This document shows positions 38,390 to 49,569 of a DNA stretch of 64,000 nt, one piece after another. The position numbers and the translations under genes were made by a program. The stretch's first letter is position 1. Each line of letters starts with the position of its first letter. The notes below the pieces were generated by a model. The model saw nothing but the letters and a program-made list of their open reading frames with translations. It had not been told where the DNA came from and ran no database searches. Source of the DNA: Melastoma dodecandrum (taxonomy: Eukaryota > Streptophyta > Magnoliopsida > Myrtales > Melastomataceae); contig JARUPY010000252.1 of NCBI GenBank assembly GCA_029817715.1, positions 2,170,001 through 2,234,000 on the forward strand, read 5' to 3'.

Positions 38390-40880
38390 AGTCACGCGGC
38401 GAGCTCTGCCTACGAGATGCTGAGGGGAACCCGAGCCTCGGCGGAGGCGATAGTGTCCCGTATCCTCGCCGTGAAGAAGCAAGGGGTGCCCCAGTCCCAG
38501 CTGGGGGAGCTCGTCACCCATATATTCCTCAACTTCGTTTCTCTCCATCAGGTTCCTCTCTACCTATCGGTTTCTTCTTGGGTTTCAGATGAATTTGATT
38601 TTTGGGTTCGGTTTTACAAGTCCGGAACTTGCGATTTGTGCGCTCGGATTTCGTCTTCTTCTTCGAATCGTAGATGGATAGTGAGGCCTGGAATGTCGAA
38701 TAATATGGAACATTTCTTGGGGTGTTTAACAAGCGAACTGCACTATCTTGTTGGAGGAAGACCGTGTAAAAGCTTATACATAGTGCGCGAAGGCTCCGGT
38801 AGACTTCGCCATCCTGCAGCCACACAACTTTACGTATGAAAAGAATCAATACTTGAAAGATATCAAGGCTTGCCAGTATTTTAAATCCAGATATCCAGAT
38901 TTCGAGCTTGTCCCATAGGAGGAATCAAAGGTTCTACCACCTCTGATGATGCACATAAGTTGATGATAAAGAGGCTGAGCTTTGATCTCTTCCAGGTGAA
39001 TTTGCCAATCGAGTTATCCCTGTTGAAAATGACTACAGGGCTAGGAAAGTTTACAGTTTTTCACTTGTAAAAGGAATGCTTACAGTTGAAAAGACAGTAC
39101 TTCTCGTGCATTAAGGCTCTGTTATCAATTGGGTGGCTTTCATGTTTTTGAACGCATGAAACTTGGTTTTTGCTGGCAATGATTTGTGCATTACAGTCTA
39201 ATTCGGAGTTGATATTTTGACGAGCTCTGCAATTGGTCATATATGCACTAAGTTTTCGAGATTCAGACTGCAGTCGTGAAAGTTGGGCAATTCACGAGTT
39301 CATGAATTGATTTCTCCCTGACATGTGATTTAGCATGCTTTAGACTGGAAGCAGAAGTTTCCTTCGTAGGTTTTATAGAAGATGTCTGGTTCTCTGTTTG
39401 AAATATGTTAGTTTTGTCTCCCTGGAACAGCGCAAGGAACTGTGCAAACATCGTGAAGCATTGGAAGAGCGGAAGAAGAGTCTTCCGGAGACAGTTGCTA
39501 ATAAAAGGAAGTTCTTATCGAGCCTGCATTCTCTTCTAAAGTCACTTCAGAAAGCATCCCTACCCTTGTATAGCCAGCCAGGACTTCCGCATCCAAAGAA
39601 GTTGAAGCAGCATCACTTGCCAGAGTTACTTCCACCACCTCTTTATGTGATTTACTCGCTCTTAGCTGCACAAAAGGAAGCATTCGATGATGATATCTAT
39701 GTAGAGATAGAAGGGAGTGGGAATGATGCTCGATGTTTTGCACGGCAGCAGGCAATGAAAGATTGTGGTAATTATTTTTAACAACTGACGTTCTTTAGAC
39801 ATCTGATTCTCGAATCTCTGATTGGATGCGAGCGGCCTTTTATATCTAAGGCAATATAAAGAGTTCTGTGGAATTTCCCTTGGTTGTTCCTTGAATTAGG
39901 AACTTCTTCCAATTTGGAAAGGTCGAGGTTAGAGGATGATGCTCCTGACGAAGATGATGATGGCCAGAAAATGATAAAAACGGTCAAAGAAAGTCCCGGG
40001 TGGACAGCATATTGAGAAGGCTAGCTTTCTGGAAGCTCATCTCCTGAAGGTCATTCTTCACGTATATGATGATGAATCTCTTGATAAGTCAGATAAGCTT
40101 ATCTGTCTGTTTTTTGAATATATGACGAAGTTGAATGTGGTCTGCGTCGGTCTACAAAGTTCTGATGAAAGACTGGATGACATTTTATGCAATCTTTCCC
40201 CGATAACAATGGCCTTGAGCTCCCTCACCAGGTATAGATCAATTCCAAAGATTTTCTCTGCAAGATTTGCTACCCGGTTTTGCTCGAAAATCCGTCTTCT
40301 GCTCTAACCAGCTTGGTTTTTGGACAATTGTCATGCAGTAGGCAAAACTAGCTGTTGGTGATAACCCCTTGTTTAATGAGTGGAAATATTTACTTTCTTA
40401 TAAGTGGGCTCAACATTTAGCCGGGATCGTCTTTTTGCCAGAAGTCTCACCGTTCCTTTCTGGGCATGACAATCCCAGGGGTGAAATCACCAGGAGTATT
40501 GATGCCGCGAATGTCCATTCCATGCACTGCCTCCAGAATCGTGTGCCAACCATTCTTGAGAGAGTTCAAACCAGAGTAGAAGCTTGGCCAGCTCTCGTGT
40601 TGGTCATCCTCTACGTTGTTTCGACTGAGCTGTTTTCTCTACTTCTGTTATTATTAATGATGACGTGATATTAGCAATTGGTGTGAAAGGATGTCTGAGT
40701 TTCTTTGGCTAGGAGCTTATAAAACTCCCATACCTGTTTTGGGTGATGAAGATCTGCTTGATAAAGCCGAAGTATTATAATCTACTTGACAGGCGGCCAT
40801 GGACTCTGCTTATTCCCCCTCTATGAGGACATCAAGAAGACAGTGAAGGGGAACAGAGAGAGATACATTTCAGCGTAATT
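38390..40880 (+). pseudogene. Decayed THO complex subunit 5 gene
   Basis: THO5 is part of the TREX mRNA-export complex. Pieces in the right order are: YEMLRGTRASAEAIVSRIL..LGELVTHIFLNFVSLHQ (38405-38551); LEEDRVKAYT then TAG (38781-38783); AKAPVDFAILQPHNFTYEKN; FKSRYPDFELVP then TAG (38916-38918), with the usual EEEF..APEE segment missing; KLMIKRLSFDLFQ; RKELCKHREALEERKKS..LPELLPPPLYVIYS (39431-39770); SRLEDDAPDEDDDGQ, after which the frame breaks; LKVILHVYDDES..MTKLNVVCVGL; a further one-base shift at LSP/DNNGLELPHQ; and YKWAQHLAGIVFLPEVSP (40410-40460). Two nonsense codons, several frameshifts and deletions, and no clear start codon make this a pseudogene. Introns are retained, so it is a decayed genomic copy and not a processed one. 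Confidence 0.88.
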
Positions 40881-41093
40881 TGCGGTAGCTACAACTCATA
40901 CTGCATCTGTGGCCAAAGCCAGGACAACATATTCACGGCGCCTGCCCATAACTTCCACTAGATTTGTAGAGATCCCTTTCCTAGTATTGAGTTCCGAATC
41001 ACCATGCTTCTGTTCGTGTCCGCCTCAAGCATCGCCTTTTGAATCCCCACTGCACGTTCATCATCTCCGCTGCCTGCAGTCACAGATACACGA

Positions 41094-42511
41094 TTACAGT
41101 AACCTAAAGACGATAACCGAAGACAGTTCAGTCTGGTGCAGCAGCAGGTAGCACTTAAAGATGAAGGTATTGACCGTGACCTGATTCCGCTGCTTCTCAA
41201 TTATTTCGGCCTGCAGTAATCAACATGGATTTGGTGAGCAAATCCAGCCGGTCTGCCTGGGCATTCTACAAATGCAGAAGGAATTGATTGAAAGCCCTAC
41301 CTGTTTCTTCTGCAACTCGTGGTTTTGTTCTTTGAGTTTGGCAATCTCCGCTTCCAGCTCCATGGTGTAAGCCTGGTGATTCCCGAAGAGATCATTATGG
41401 GCACGCAAAGGATTAGAGATGTGCAATCCTTCGGTCTAGTGATTACCTGCTTGCGAGCACGTGACCTTGCGGCCGACTCTCTGTTCTTTATCATCCTTCT
41501 CTGGCGCCTTTCAACTGTTTTCTCCACCGAAGCAGTACATCTCCTTCCACGAAGACCGCCGTTGAAAACATATGGGGCCGGTGACAAGGATGCAGAATAC
41601 CTGTTAGATCTCGCCATCCCGTCAGGTGAGACTGGATTAGTGGGCGAATTGGATGAACCAAGGATAGGTGCAACCATTGCAATCCCTTTGTTCTGCAGAG
41701 CTCCAGTTTGTGCCAAATTGCTTCTCACCACTTCATCCGGCAATCCTCCGGTGATTCCTTGACCGTCAACCAATCCGTTGTAAGGAGACTTCACGGGATT
41801 CTTCGGAAGAATTTGTGGCAGAGGTCGCACCAGTGATGGGTGTCGTGGTTGATTAGGCTGAATCCCAGTCCAGTTCTGTGGCATGCTTGAAGGCTGAATC
41901 GGGATCAAGTTACCTTCGCCGTCCAAGTTCCTCGTCGCCATCAAGTTCATACCTTGCTCCAACTGTTGAACTCCTAACCCCATACTGTTGTCCACGTGTC
42001 CCAGATTGCCGATAAGATTTCCATTGCTGAGCTTATTGCCAAACACAGCGTCTTCCCTCACGACCCCAGCTTTCACCAGGAACTCCTCCAGCGTGACTTC
42101 GCCCAAAGTTGGCTGCCGATGGGGCATCACAGGCGTGGTGCTGACATCCCCAGCATCCTTTCCCGGAAAGAACTCCTTCGATATGTCTTTCCACACTGCA
42201 TCGACAGTCTTCTGACTCAGTGTCCGGGGAAGGGTCAACGACCCCTGCCTCTGCAGATGAACCCATGGATCTGGTCTGCCAATGCTCACAGAAGCTGTGA
42301 ACTTGTTCTCCTCGGTCCATATATTCTTCAGCAATTCGTCCATGTTCATCGACCCGAAGTCCTTGACTGACCTGCCAATCGCGCTATGGAACTCATCGAA
42401 CGTTAGTGAGTAGACTGATGGCTGCCGGGTCAGCCTCAGGTCTCCCAGTATCCCGCTGTACGAGGTCTCGCCTCCTCCAAAATCCTTGAAGTTGATGTTA
42501 TCGCTTCCCAT
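41094..42511 (-). CDS. ABF/AREB-type bZIP transcription factor (group A)
   Basis: Binds ABA-responsive elements (ACGTGG/TC). Exons 42511-41447, 41372-41301 and 41210-41094 join in frame to 417 aa. Conserved domains are C1 (PSVYSLTFDEFHSAIGRSVK), C2 (GSLTLPRTLSQKTVDAVW) and C3 (RQPTLGEVTLEEFLVKAG), each with SnRK2-type sites. The basic region is RRQRRMIKNRESAARSRARK. The leucine zipper continues over two introns (AYTMELEAEIAKLKEQNHEL/QKKQ, AEIIEKQRNQ). The expected C-terminal C4 motif (LRRTLTGPW-like) was not found; the third exon instead reads a 28-residue unrelated tail to a TAA at 41094. Either a further exon is used from the CAG/GTCACG site or the C-terminus is lost. The downstream space is taken by the convergent THO5 relic. 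Confidence 0.9.
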
Positions 42512-44240
42512 TGTTCGTTATATCTGCACGAACCAGCTCAGGTTAAACAACGAGAACAAGTCAACTCACGATACGTCGGAGAGGTCAAACGGACATCAAG
42601 GGACGATGATTATGTCGGCAAAGAGAGAAGGTCATCAACAGCTCGACCGGAATCTCCCTCGCCCGTCGCCTCGTTCTACCGACCAAAAACTCTTTGGCAG
42701 AGGCCGATACAATTGAAAGGGGAGAGAGATCACGAGCCCCCCCCCCCCCCTTGAGAAGTTTAAGGACGATTCCATCATTCTTTACGGTAAAAGCAAACGT
42801 GTAGTCACACCAGACCAGACAAAAAAAAGAGAGAATGTCAAATTGTTGTAGTAATAAGTTATTACAAAGTGAACGATCCTCTCGGCGGTAATGGTGGAAA
42901 GACACGTGGGCGGAGCAGACGAAAGCGGGGTTGGGAGCCAATCGCGGCCGTTCAAGTGGGACGATATCCGCCGTCCACGTTTGTCGGGCAGTGGACGGCG
43001 GGGATGGGGTCTGGGGAGAGCTTTTCCGAAGTGGAGGTTTTTCGGATGGTGTTGGTGGTTGGAAGATGATGATGATAGTGAAATGGAGAAAGAAGAAGAA
43101 GAAGTCGCGACAAAATGACTTTCACGTTTAAGTTCATTGAACTCGGACAAATAAAGAAACAAGGTGTAGTGTAGTAATTTTTTTGGGTACGAGACTTTGG
43201 CACAGCGTAATTTGTGGTCGTCCCAATTTGACTTTGTCGACTAACTTCCGGCGTAGGAAGAGAGGATAAGGTTGGGATTGGCAACCAAAGATGATGGATT
43301 TAAGACTTTTGCATTGCTTCGTGGTGTTGGTGATGGTGGTTAATTTCGGACAGTGGACATGGAAGACACACACTCGATCCTATCGGTTAGGACAAGTGGG
43401 GACCAAAAGCTTCCGTCTTATCCGAATATTCTGTTTCCTTTTAATTCATTTATTTATTTTTTCAGAGGAAACGTGGCGATCATCCCATGGGCCGACATCC
43501 CCCCCAACAAAAACGGACAAGGAATAAGAAACCAAATAAAAAAAAAGAAAAATATCCCCCAAGTGATTGAGAATGGGTGTGTTAGTAAACTGCATCATCG
43601 ATCGCAAATCATTTAATATTTAAATTCCAGAAAATTCCCGGACATTTGAAATATACTTCGGGCATCATCATTTGGGCTCATATTGTCTTTTCGGCCCGTG
43701 TCTTTCCTTCATCCCCAGACAAGAGGCCCATCACTCATTCTTCATCCTGACATATTCCGAAAGCCGTCATGACGGTCATAACTTGGGCCTGGGCTTATGA
43801 ACTTGGGCCTGGATATTATATCGAGTAAATATCGACATTTGGAGGACATTAACGTAGACGTGTCAAACCCCAACCCTTAGAATATTTAAAAAAGGAACAC
43901 GTTTTGTTTTCGAAATATTTAAGGTTCGTTTACAAAGAATCATTGTTAGGCCGATCGAATCTTATTATTCCCATCACATGTTTCCTCGTTCGGGCTTTTC
44001 TGAGTCCAATTTCATGACCCAGTCAAACAATGCCTAACCCTATTACATGTTATTTCCCCTCAACTCAGAAAGATTAAGAAAAGATCGTCTTAATTATGTG
44101 GCTTTGCGTGAAGAGAGAAAAAGAAATCGTTGATAAAAATTAGGCGAAAAGTCGACGCATTCATCACCGCCTTCGCATATTATTATATAGTCCCCGGTTC
44201 TCTCGTCAACTTCGGATCATTCCGAACCCTAGGCACGGAA
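42512..44240. other. Promoter region of the ABF gene and intergenic DNA
   Basis: Contains a 14-base C run at 42737-42750 about 230 bases upstream of the ABF start codon, and several ACGTGG/CACGTG-like boxes (e.g. ACACGTGGGC near 42902). No coding sequence is supported. Confidence 0.45.
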
Positions 44241-44549
44241 ATGAATATGGCCGCAGGCGGCGGGGGGTATGGCACTTGGAAAAGGAATGCGAGCAAGGAG
44301 GTCTTGAAGCATTTCGACGGGAACGATGATGGGTCCCTGAGCCTGTACGAGCTGACGGCCGCGTACAAGAAGATGGGGGTGAAATCCCCCGTGCGTCACG
44401 CTTACACGACCCTACTCTCCGTCGATGAGGACGGCGACGGGAATATCAGCAAGGAGAGGGAAGTAGCGGCCGTCGGTACTTATCTACGAGTCCTAGACTC
44501 GCATCGAGATAAAGCAGAAGGGTCGGTGGTCAAGCGATGCTCCCTTTGA
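44241..44549 (+). CDS. Small EF-hand calcium-binding protein (cluster copy 1)
   Basis: 102 aa from the ATG at 44241; the upstream in-frame stretch starts with TTG and has no ATG. Two EF-hands are visible: FDGNDDGSLSLYEL and VDEDGDGNISKERE. Each loop has acidic residues at positions 1, 3, 5 and a Glu at 12. A Gly-rich N-terminus precedes them. The layout (short N-tail, two hands, about 100 aa) matches the other two small EF-hand genes downstream, so all three look like local duplicates of a polcalcin/CML-like gene. The last 20 residues diverge from its relatives. Calcium sensing in the cytosol is the likely role; targets are unknown. Confidence 0.72.
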   Translation: MNMAAGGGGYGTWKRNASKEVLKHFDGNDDGSLSLYELTAAYKKMGVKSPVRHAYTTLLSVDEDGDGNISKEREVAAVGTYLRVLDSHRDKAEGSVVKRCSL

Positions 44550-45841
44550 TGGTCCCGTGCATGCAAGTGGGTGTCATCACGACCTCCAATAATTTCGTGC
44601 CCTTTAACCGATTATATTCCTGAAGATTTATTCTTTTTTTTTAAGTGATTTTGTGAATGTCCTTCTACATCAAATAAAACATTTAATGTTATTTAACTGT
44701 CCTTGTTTAACAAAAGTGAAGGGTCTTTTTCGCAAACGAAAACACAGGTGTGTGAGAAAATACAGTGTTAGAATAACACACAAACGGTATGCATAGAACT
44801 CGCTGAAGAGGAAGAACCGCCAAAGATCATGCATGTTGTCAGAAAACTGCCCGAAGTCGTAGGCACATATCGTGGTAGATCGTTGGTTGATGTCTGAGTC
44901 TTTCATGTATCTTTATGCACGTTACTTATGAACCTAAGCTTGATTTGTTGTGAATAGCTGGAAAATAAATGGCTTTTCATCTTCTCTTATATATTTTTCG
45001 ATTCTTATCTTCTCGATTTATAGGAGAGTATCAGCTATTTTTCTCTCATGAAATTTTTCTCTCTTCAATTACCCTTTTCTTTAACTAAATCATAGATTTG
45101 AAATTAATGATTTCAAAACAAATGATCTAAATTTTAGGGATTATCATCGAAAACCAGACATTGTAATGCTAAAAGTGGGGCCACGTCCACCGTCGGAATC
45201 TGATTCCAATTCTATTTATGTATTATCTTAAATTCAGCTTATTTTCTACCCCCCGGGAATCGCATTCTAAGTCATTTTAAAATGATTGTTCAACTTACAT
45301 ATCCGAATCTTATAAATACAAAAGAAAAAAGCAGAGAGAAAATGTCACACTTAGATTTAGTTGCGTGACTTGAATACACTAAATTAGTCTGAACTTTAAT
45401 ATAAAGGGGATCATGCTTCTCTTACAAGCTCCACGAGCATATAATAAATCTTCTCTGCGGAGATTTGTTACTCGGGTGAAAAAGCTTTAAGCCCTTGGAA
45501 TTTGGGTTTTTAAAAGTCGAGTTTGAGACATTATTTTAGTAATTTTGAAAGTTGGTGTCATTAATCGCGAAATATTTTCACGACCAACGTTAATTAGAAA
45601 CTAAAACCCGAGAAATGCGTGCACAACATTTTTGTTCAAACATGTCTGCAGTATCAAACATAGTGGCACGAGACACAAGTACTTGCGCATCAAGATAAGT
45701 CACGAAAATTGGACAGGTAAATTAGAGATTATATGATACGTACAATTACGGCCACTGCAGGCATAGTCACAACTTCCGAAAGAGCTAAAAAAGCACGAAC
45801 CCCCGAAAAAAAAAATAACAGAGGGGGGGTCATCATCGTCT
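44550..45841. other. Intergenic DNA in the EF-hand cluster
   Basis: AT-rich, with no coding sequence recognised. Confidence 0.45.
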
Positions 45842-46198
45842 TCAGGCGGAGTGGGAGGCTGGGATGGAGATGCCGCGCTCCATCACGAACTCCGCGAGGG
45901 TGCCAAGCTCGTCGTCGGTGATGCAGAAGTCCCCGTTATCGTCTGCCTTATTGATGGCCTGGAGTGCCTCCCAGAAGGGGGCCTTGACGCCGAGCATCTT
46001 GAACGCGTTCTTGAGCTCGATGAAGCTGAGCTTGCCGTCGCCGTTGGTGTCAAACTTGCAGAAGTAGTTCTTGACCTGTTGCTTGGTGCAGGTGGGAAGG
46101 CCACCTTTGTTATGCTTGACCTTGACGAAGATGTAGAACACGATCTCTAGTTGGGACAAGATATGATTATTCCCCCCCATCCCCGCCCACCTTCCCAC
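45842..46198 (-). CDS. Small EF-hand calcium-binding protein (cluster copy 2)
   Basis: Opposite strand to the flanking copies. The frame holds CTKQQVKNYFCKFDTNGDGK then LSFIELKNAFKMLGVK (EF-hand 1) and ADDNGDFCITDDELGTLAEF (EF-hand 2). Hand 1 is canonical. Hand 2 has Phe where loops usually have Gly-x-Ile spacing (DNGDFCIT), a mild departure. The first 30 residues (MGRWAGMGGNN...) are doubtful; the real start may be on another exon, because the conserved part begins near VKVKHNKGG. It ends SIPASHSA. Same family as its neighbours. Confidence 0.65.
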   Translation of the reverse strand: MGRWAGMGGNNHILSQLEIVFYIFVKVKHNKGGLPTCTKQQVKNYFCKFDTNGDGKLSFIELKNAFKMLGVKAPFWEALQAINKADDNGDFCITDDELGTLAEFVMERGISIPASHSA

Positions 46199-46740
46199 TC
46201 TTTATTAACCAAAACTACCCCGGAGTTCGTTAATGAAACCCCCACGGGTTCCATGTCCCTTAAATAGCCAACGATTCATTCTCCCTTTTACACTCCTGTG
46301 GATAGATTATAGTGACATACGAATATGTTTTGTCCAAATAAGATGAAATAGAAATAGAGAATGGAAAAAATAGAATTAAGACAATAAAATGTCAGCATGA
46401 CATTGCCCCGATGATGGCAGCATTGGTCCGAAAAATCACACCACTAACCCAACTTGTGTATTTTTTTTATTAGATATATATTCCAAACTTATAATGCGGT
46501 CGGTCGTGATTTGGAGGATAAGTTGGAATCAAAGAGCGATTTGAATTTGTTCCCATCATCTTTTGTTAAAGGTAGGGGCATCTGCGACCGAATGCATGGG
46601 AATTATATACTCTATGTTTTTTTTTCCTTTTATTATTATTATTATTATTTTGTGATCACTTTATTTAAGGTTGTAGTGTATCAAGAGGGCATCTTTATTA
46701 CTACCAAATCCAACGAACAATCAGACAATCACCGGATAAG
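46199..46740. other. Shared upstream region of two divergent EF-hand genes
   Basis: Lies between head-to-head EF-hand copies 2 and 3, so it should carry both promoters. It contains a TTA repeat (46632-46650). Confidence 0.4.
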
Positions 46741-47016
46741 ATGACGGCGAGGAGGAGCAACGTGCTTTTGGTGCAACCCCGCGGAGCCGACGAGCGGCTA
46801 CGGGATATATTCAAGGCTTTCGACGTCAACTGTGATGGCGTCCTCAGTCGGAAAGAGCTTCAGAAGGCCCTCAAATACCTCGGGGCCATCTTCCCGGATT
46901 TCAAGGCCGGACGCTGCATGCACCACTGTGACGAGAACGGTGACGGGCGTATCGACGAACGGGAGCTCGACGTCCTTGTGATATACGCGTCACGATGCGG
47001 TTACAAGGTGAAGTAG
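46741..47016 (+). CDS. Small EF-hand calcium-binding protein (cluster copy 3)
   Basis: Single exon, 91 aa. EF-hand 1 is LRDIFKAFDVNCDGVLSRKE and EF-hand 2 is HHCDENGDGRIDERELDVLV. The C-terminus IYASRCGYKVK resembles other plant small EF-hand proteins ending in GYxVK. In hand 1, loop position 3 is Asn and 4 is Cys (DVNCDG), which still allows calcium binding. Start codon is the first ATG after a stop. A CT microsatellite (about 47041-47060) follows the gene. Confidence 0.75.
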   Translation: MTARRSNVLLVQPRGADERLRDIFKAFDVNCDGVLSRKELQKALKYLGAIFPDFKAGRCMHHCDENGDGRIDERELDVLVIYASRCGYKVK

Positions 47017-47385
47017 GCCATGAAGCTATTCTACCCCGGAGCTCTCTCTCTCTCTCTCTCTACACTACTTGTTCCGACTGGCTGACTTGTTCGTCGGCTG
47101 TCTAGTAACTCCGCAGGTCGACGATCGGGCAATGTAATGAATCCAATGCAAATAAACGGATAACAGAATTCCTAACTACCTCGGCCGCGACAATGACCCA
47201 AGCCGCTAAAGATTCCCTTCTATACCTTTTCAACGGAGTCACGAATTTGTGGCGTTCCAATCTTCTACTAAGGGACGGTAACACCCGAGTGCCCAGTCTG
47301 ATCCTCGGCATGTTCGTCAGAGGGAAGCCAACTGGACTCCAACCATCAATCCACACCAGCCCGGAAGTCACTTAACTTGGCTTGA
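47017..47385. other. Gap between EF-hand copy 3 and PP2C
   Basis: Convergent 3' ends with a CT repeat at about 47041-47060; frames here match nothing known. Confidence 0.4.
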
Positions 47386-49569
47386 CTAGTCACTCTCGCT
47401 ACTATGACGAACTGTAAGCAAAGGGTCAGACAAAGTCAGTGGGCGCAATCGGGGCACGTTTCTCGGATCCCTTGAAGACAAAACGAGGACGAGAGGATCA
47501 CCTCCTGACGGTCTTTTCCCTTCCATGGCCTCTCTTTTCTCTTGACAACTCGAGCAGAGGAAAGGTCCATCCCAAGGCCGCAACTTCCGAGGAGTGATCG
47601 AACCGGCATGTATAGAAATGCCCTCCCCTGGCTTTAACTCGATTTGGCAAACAGCGCACATAAACAACCTAAACATGTTGCACAGGGGGTATTTCGTGTC
47701 CAACCTGCGTTGCCACAAACTGTTAACACATGCCATCTAACAAAGAATTGAGCAACTCGATGATCAGGAGATGAACCTTTGCGAAAGCATAGCGGATCCA
47801 GCTTCGTATAACTCCTCCACAAAATCCGGTTCAATGAACTCTTGATCTACCTGAGATGACGACTCAGAGGACCTTTTACGGAATATGCCCTTGAAAACCC
47901 CTTTCCCTGGCCTTTTCGTTGGAGGTAAAGGAGCCGGCAGCTTCTCTTGTGGCAATATGTCGACAACGATGCATGTTGTGTCATCTTGTAGTCCTTTCAC
48001 TTGTAAAGCTTCCTGTCAAGTTATGGCAGCAAGATACCCAAATGATCTTCAAGGCAGATAACACTGGCACAACAGAAGTTCCGAGCATTAACTTGGATAA
48101 AAAAATCAACCAACTCACCTTAACAATCTGGGTAGCAGAAGTATCCGCCGGCATTCCTCGACAACAATCAACTGCAGCATCTGCACTTAATGCGTCCCAG
48201 ACGCCGTCGCTAGAAATGATTATCCTACCACCTCCTGAAGATAACTGCATGACAAATATCAATCAAATTCAAAGATGCCCTTAGGAGACTTGTGGTAGCA
48301 GTCGAATCTCGTGACGAATTTTCTTGCGTTGGAGTTCTGCTTTTATGCTCAATGAGACTTATTGCCTAAAAGGAAACACAGAAAGAACAATCTAAGCAAA
48401 GAAACTCATCGAAATGACAGAGACATGTACCTTTACTTGCTTCACATGAGGAACTGGCACAATGTATTCGCCGACGTCCATATCTCCAATGGATCGTGAA
48501 AGGCACAATCCACCAGGCCAACACCTCAAAGGACCAATCTCGGCACCACCACCTGTATTGAGGCGCCCGACTTCCCCTCCGCTCTCTGTAATCCTATTCC
48601 TCCTGCGGCAGTACAGACAATGATGAACAAAACGACAAGCACAACGATATAAGCTGAAGCTACTCTGAAATTGCTGACGAAAACTGCATACTCTTCTTCG
48701 TTGCACTCGAGCCGATGATCAGTGGTCAAATAATATATGTCACCCTCTGCTGATTCGAGTATGCAACGGGAATCCCCAACAGAGGCAACCGTAATGACCC
48801 AACCTTCGATGATGACGATAGTAACTGTCGTTCCTGAAGTTTGAGCTGCGAATTCAAGACCCGCATTACAACTTTGCTGAACAAAAGTAGCTCCAATAAA
48901 GCTTTTTCTCATGTTCTCCTAACCTTTCTCCTGAAAATCTTTGTCTGTCTTCACGAATCCAGCCACTAACGCTCTCGGCAAAGCATTTACCCATTCATCT
49001 CTGTTAAGGTCCGCAGGAACAGCCGCTAAGATATTGCTAAGAAGGTGTTCTTTTACATACAAAGCAGCAGCAGATCCATTATGCCCATCCAACAGCTGCA
49101 GAAATAAACAGACATCATCATGCCCCAGCATCATTGCCCCACTTGAACAGCCATAAACAAAACCACCTCAAACCAAGAAACCACAGGCTCTAGTACTAAT
49201 TCCCTTGTACAATCGAATCTATCATCACTATACCGAAGGAAAGGTGACGAAATGTGAGAACAGCGAAGTTCCCCCGCACCCTTATGAAAAGCCCAGACGA
49301 CGAATAACCAACCCTGAGGGTATTCTGAAATCAATCATCGCTAGATAAAAGAACCAGGACTTCACACGTACAGCGAAAATCGAGAAAGTAGAGACACCAT
49401 CGCCGACGCTGCGCTCGCACTCCGTCTTGAGGAAGGTGTAATCCTCCCCTTTCTTGCTCTGGCTGGCCTGGCCGTGCACTATCTCCGGCCGATCGATCTT
49501 CTCGTTCGCCAATTCCCTCTTCAGGAGCACCGACAAGGGAACGGTCTGGTGCTCGCTCCTGGTGGACAT
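47386..49569 (-). CDS. Protein phosphatase 2C, PP2C12/At1g47380 type
   Basis: Metal-dependent Ser/Thr phosphatase. Exon 1 (from 49569) starts MSTRSEHQTVPLSVLLKREL and includes SQSKKGEDY; it ends FSIFA before GTACGT. Then come LLDGHNGSAAALYVKEHLL (DGHxG metal site), ALVAGFVKTDKDFQEK, SGTTVTIVIIEGWVITVASV/GDSR, TTDHR, GGEVGRLNTGGGAEIGPLRC, LCLSRSIGDMDVG and SSDGVWDALS, and finally LQDDTTCIVVDILP, which completes the catalytic Asp set. A C-terminal Cys-pair domain (MCAVCQIELKPGEG.., FLCSSCQEKREAMEGKRPSG) is specific to this plant subgroup. A 90-base intron-like segment (47501-47412, GT..AG) can be kept or removed without changing frame before HSSESD. All key residues are present. Confidence 0.92.
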
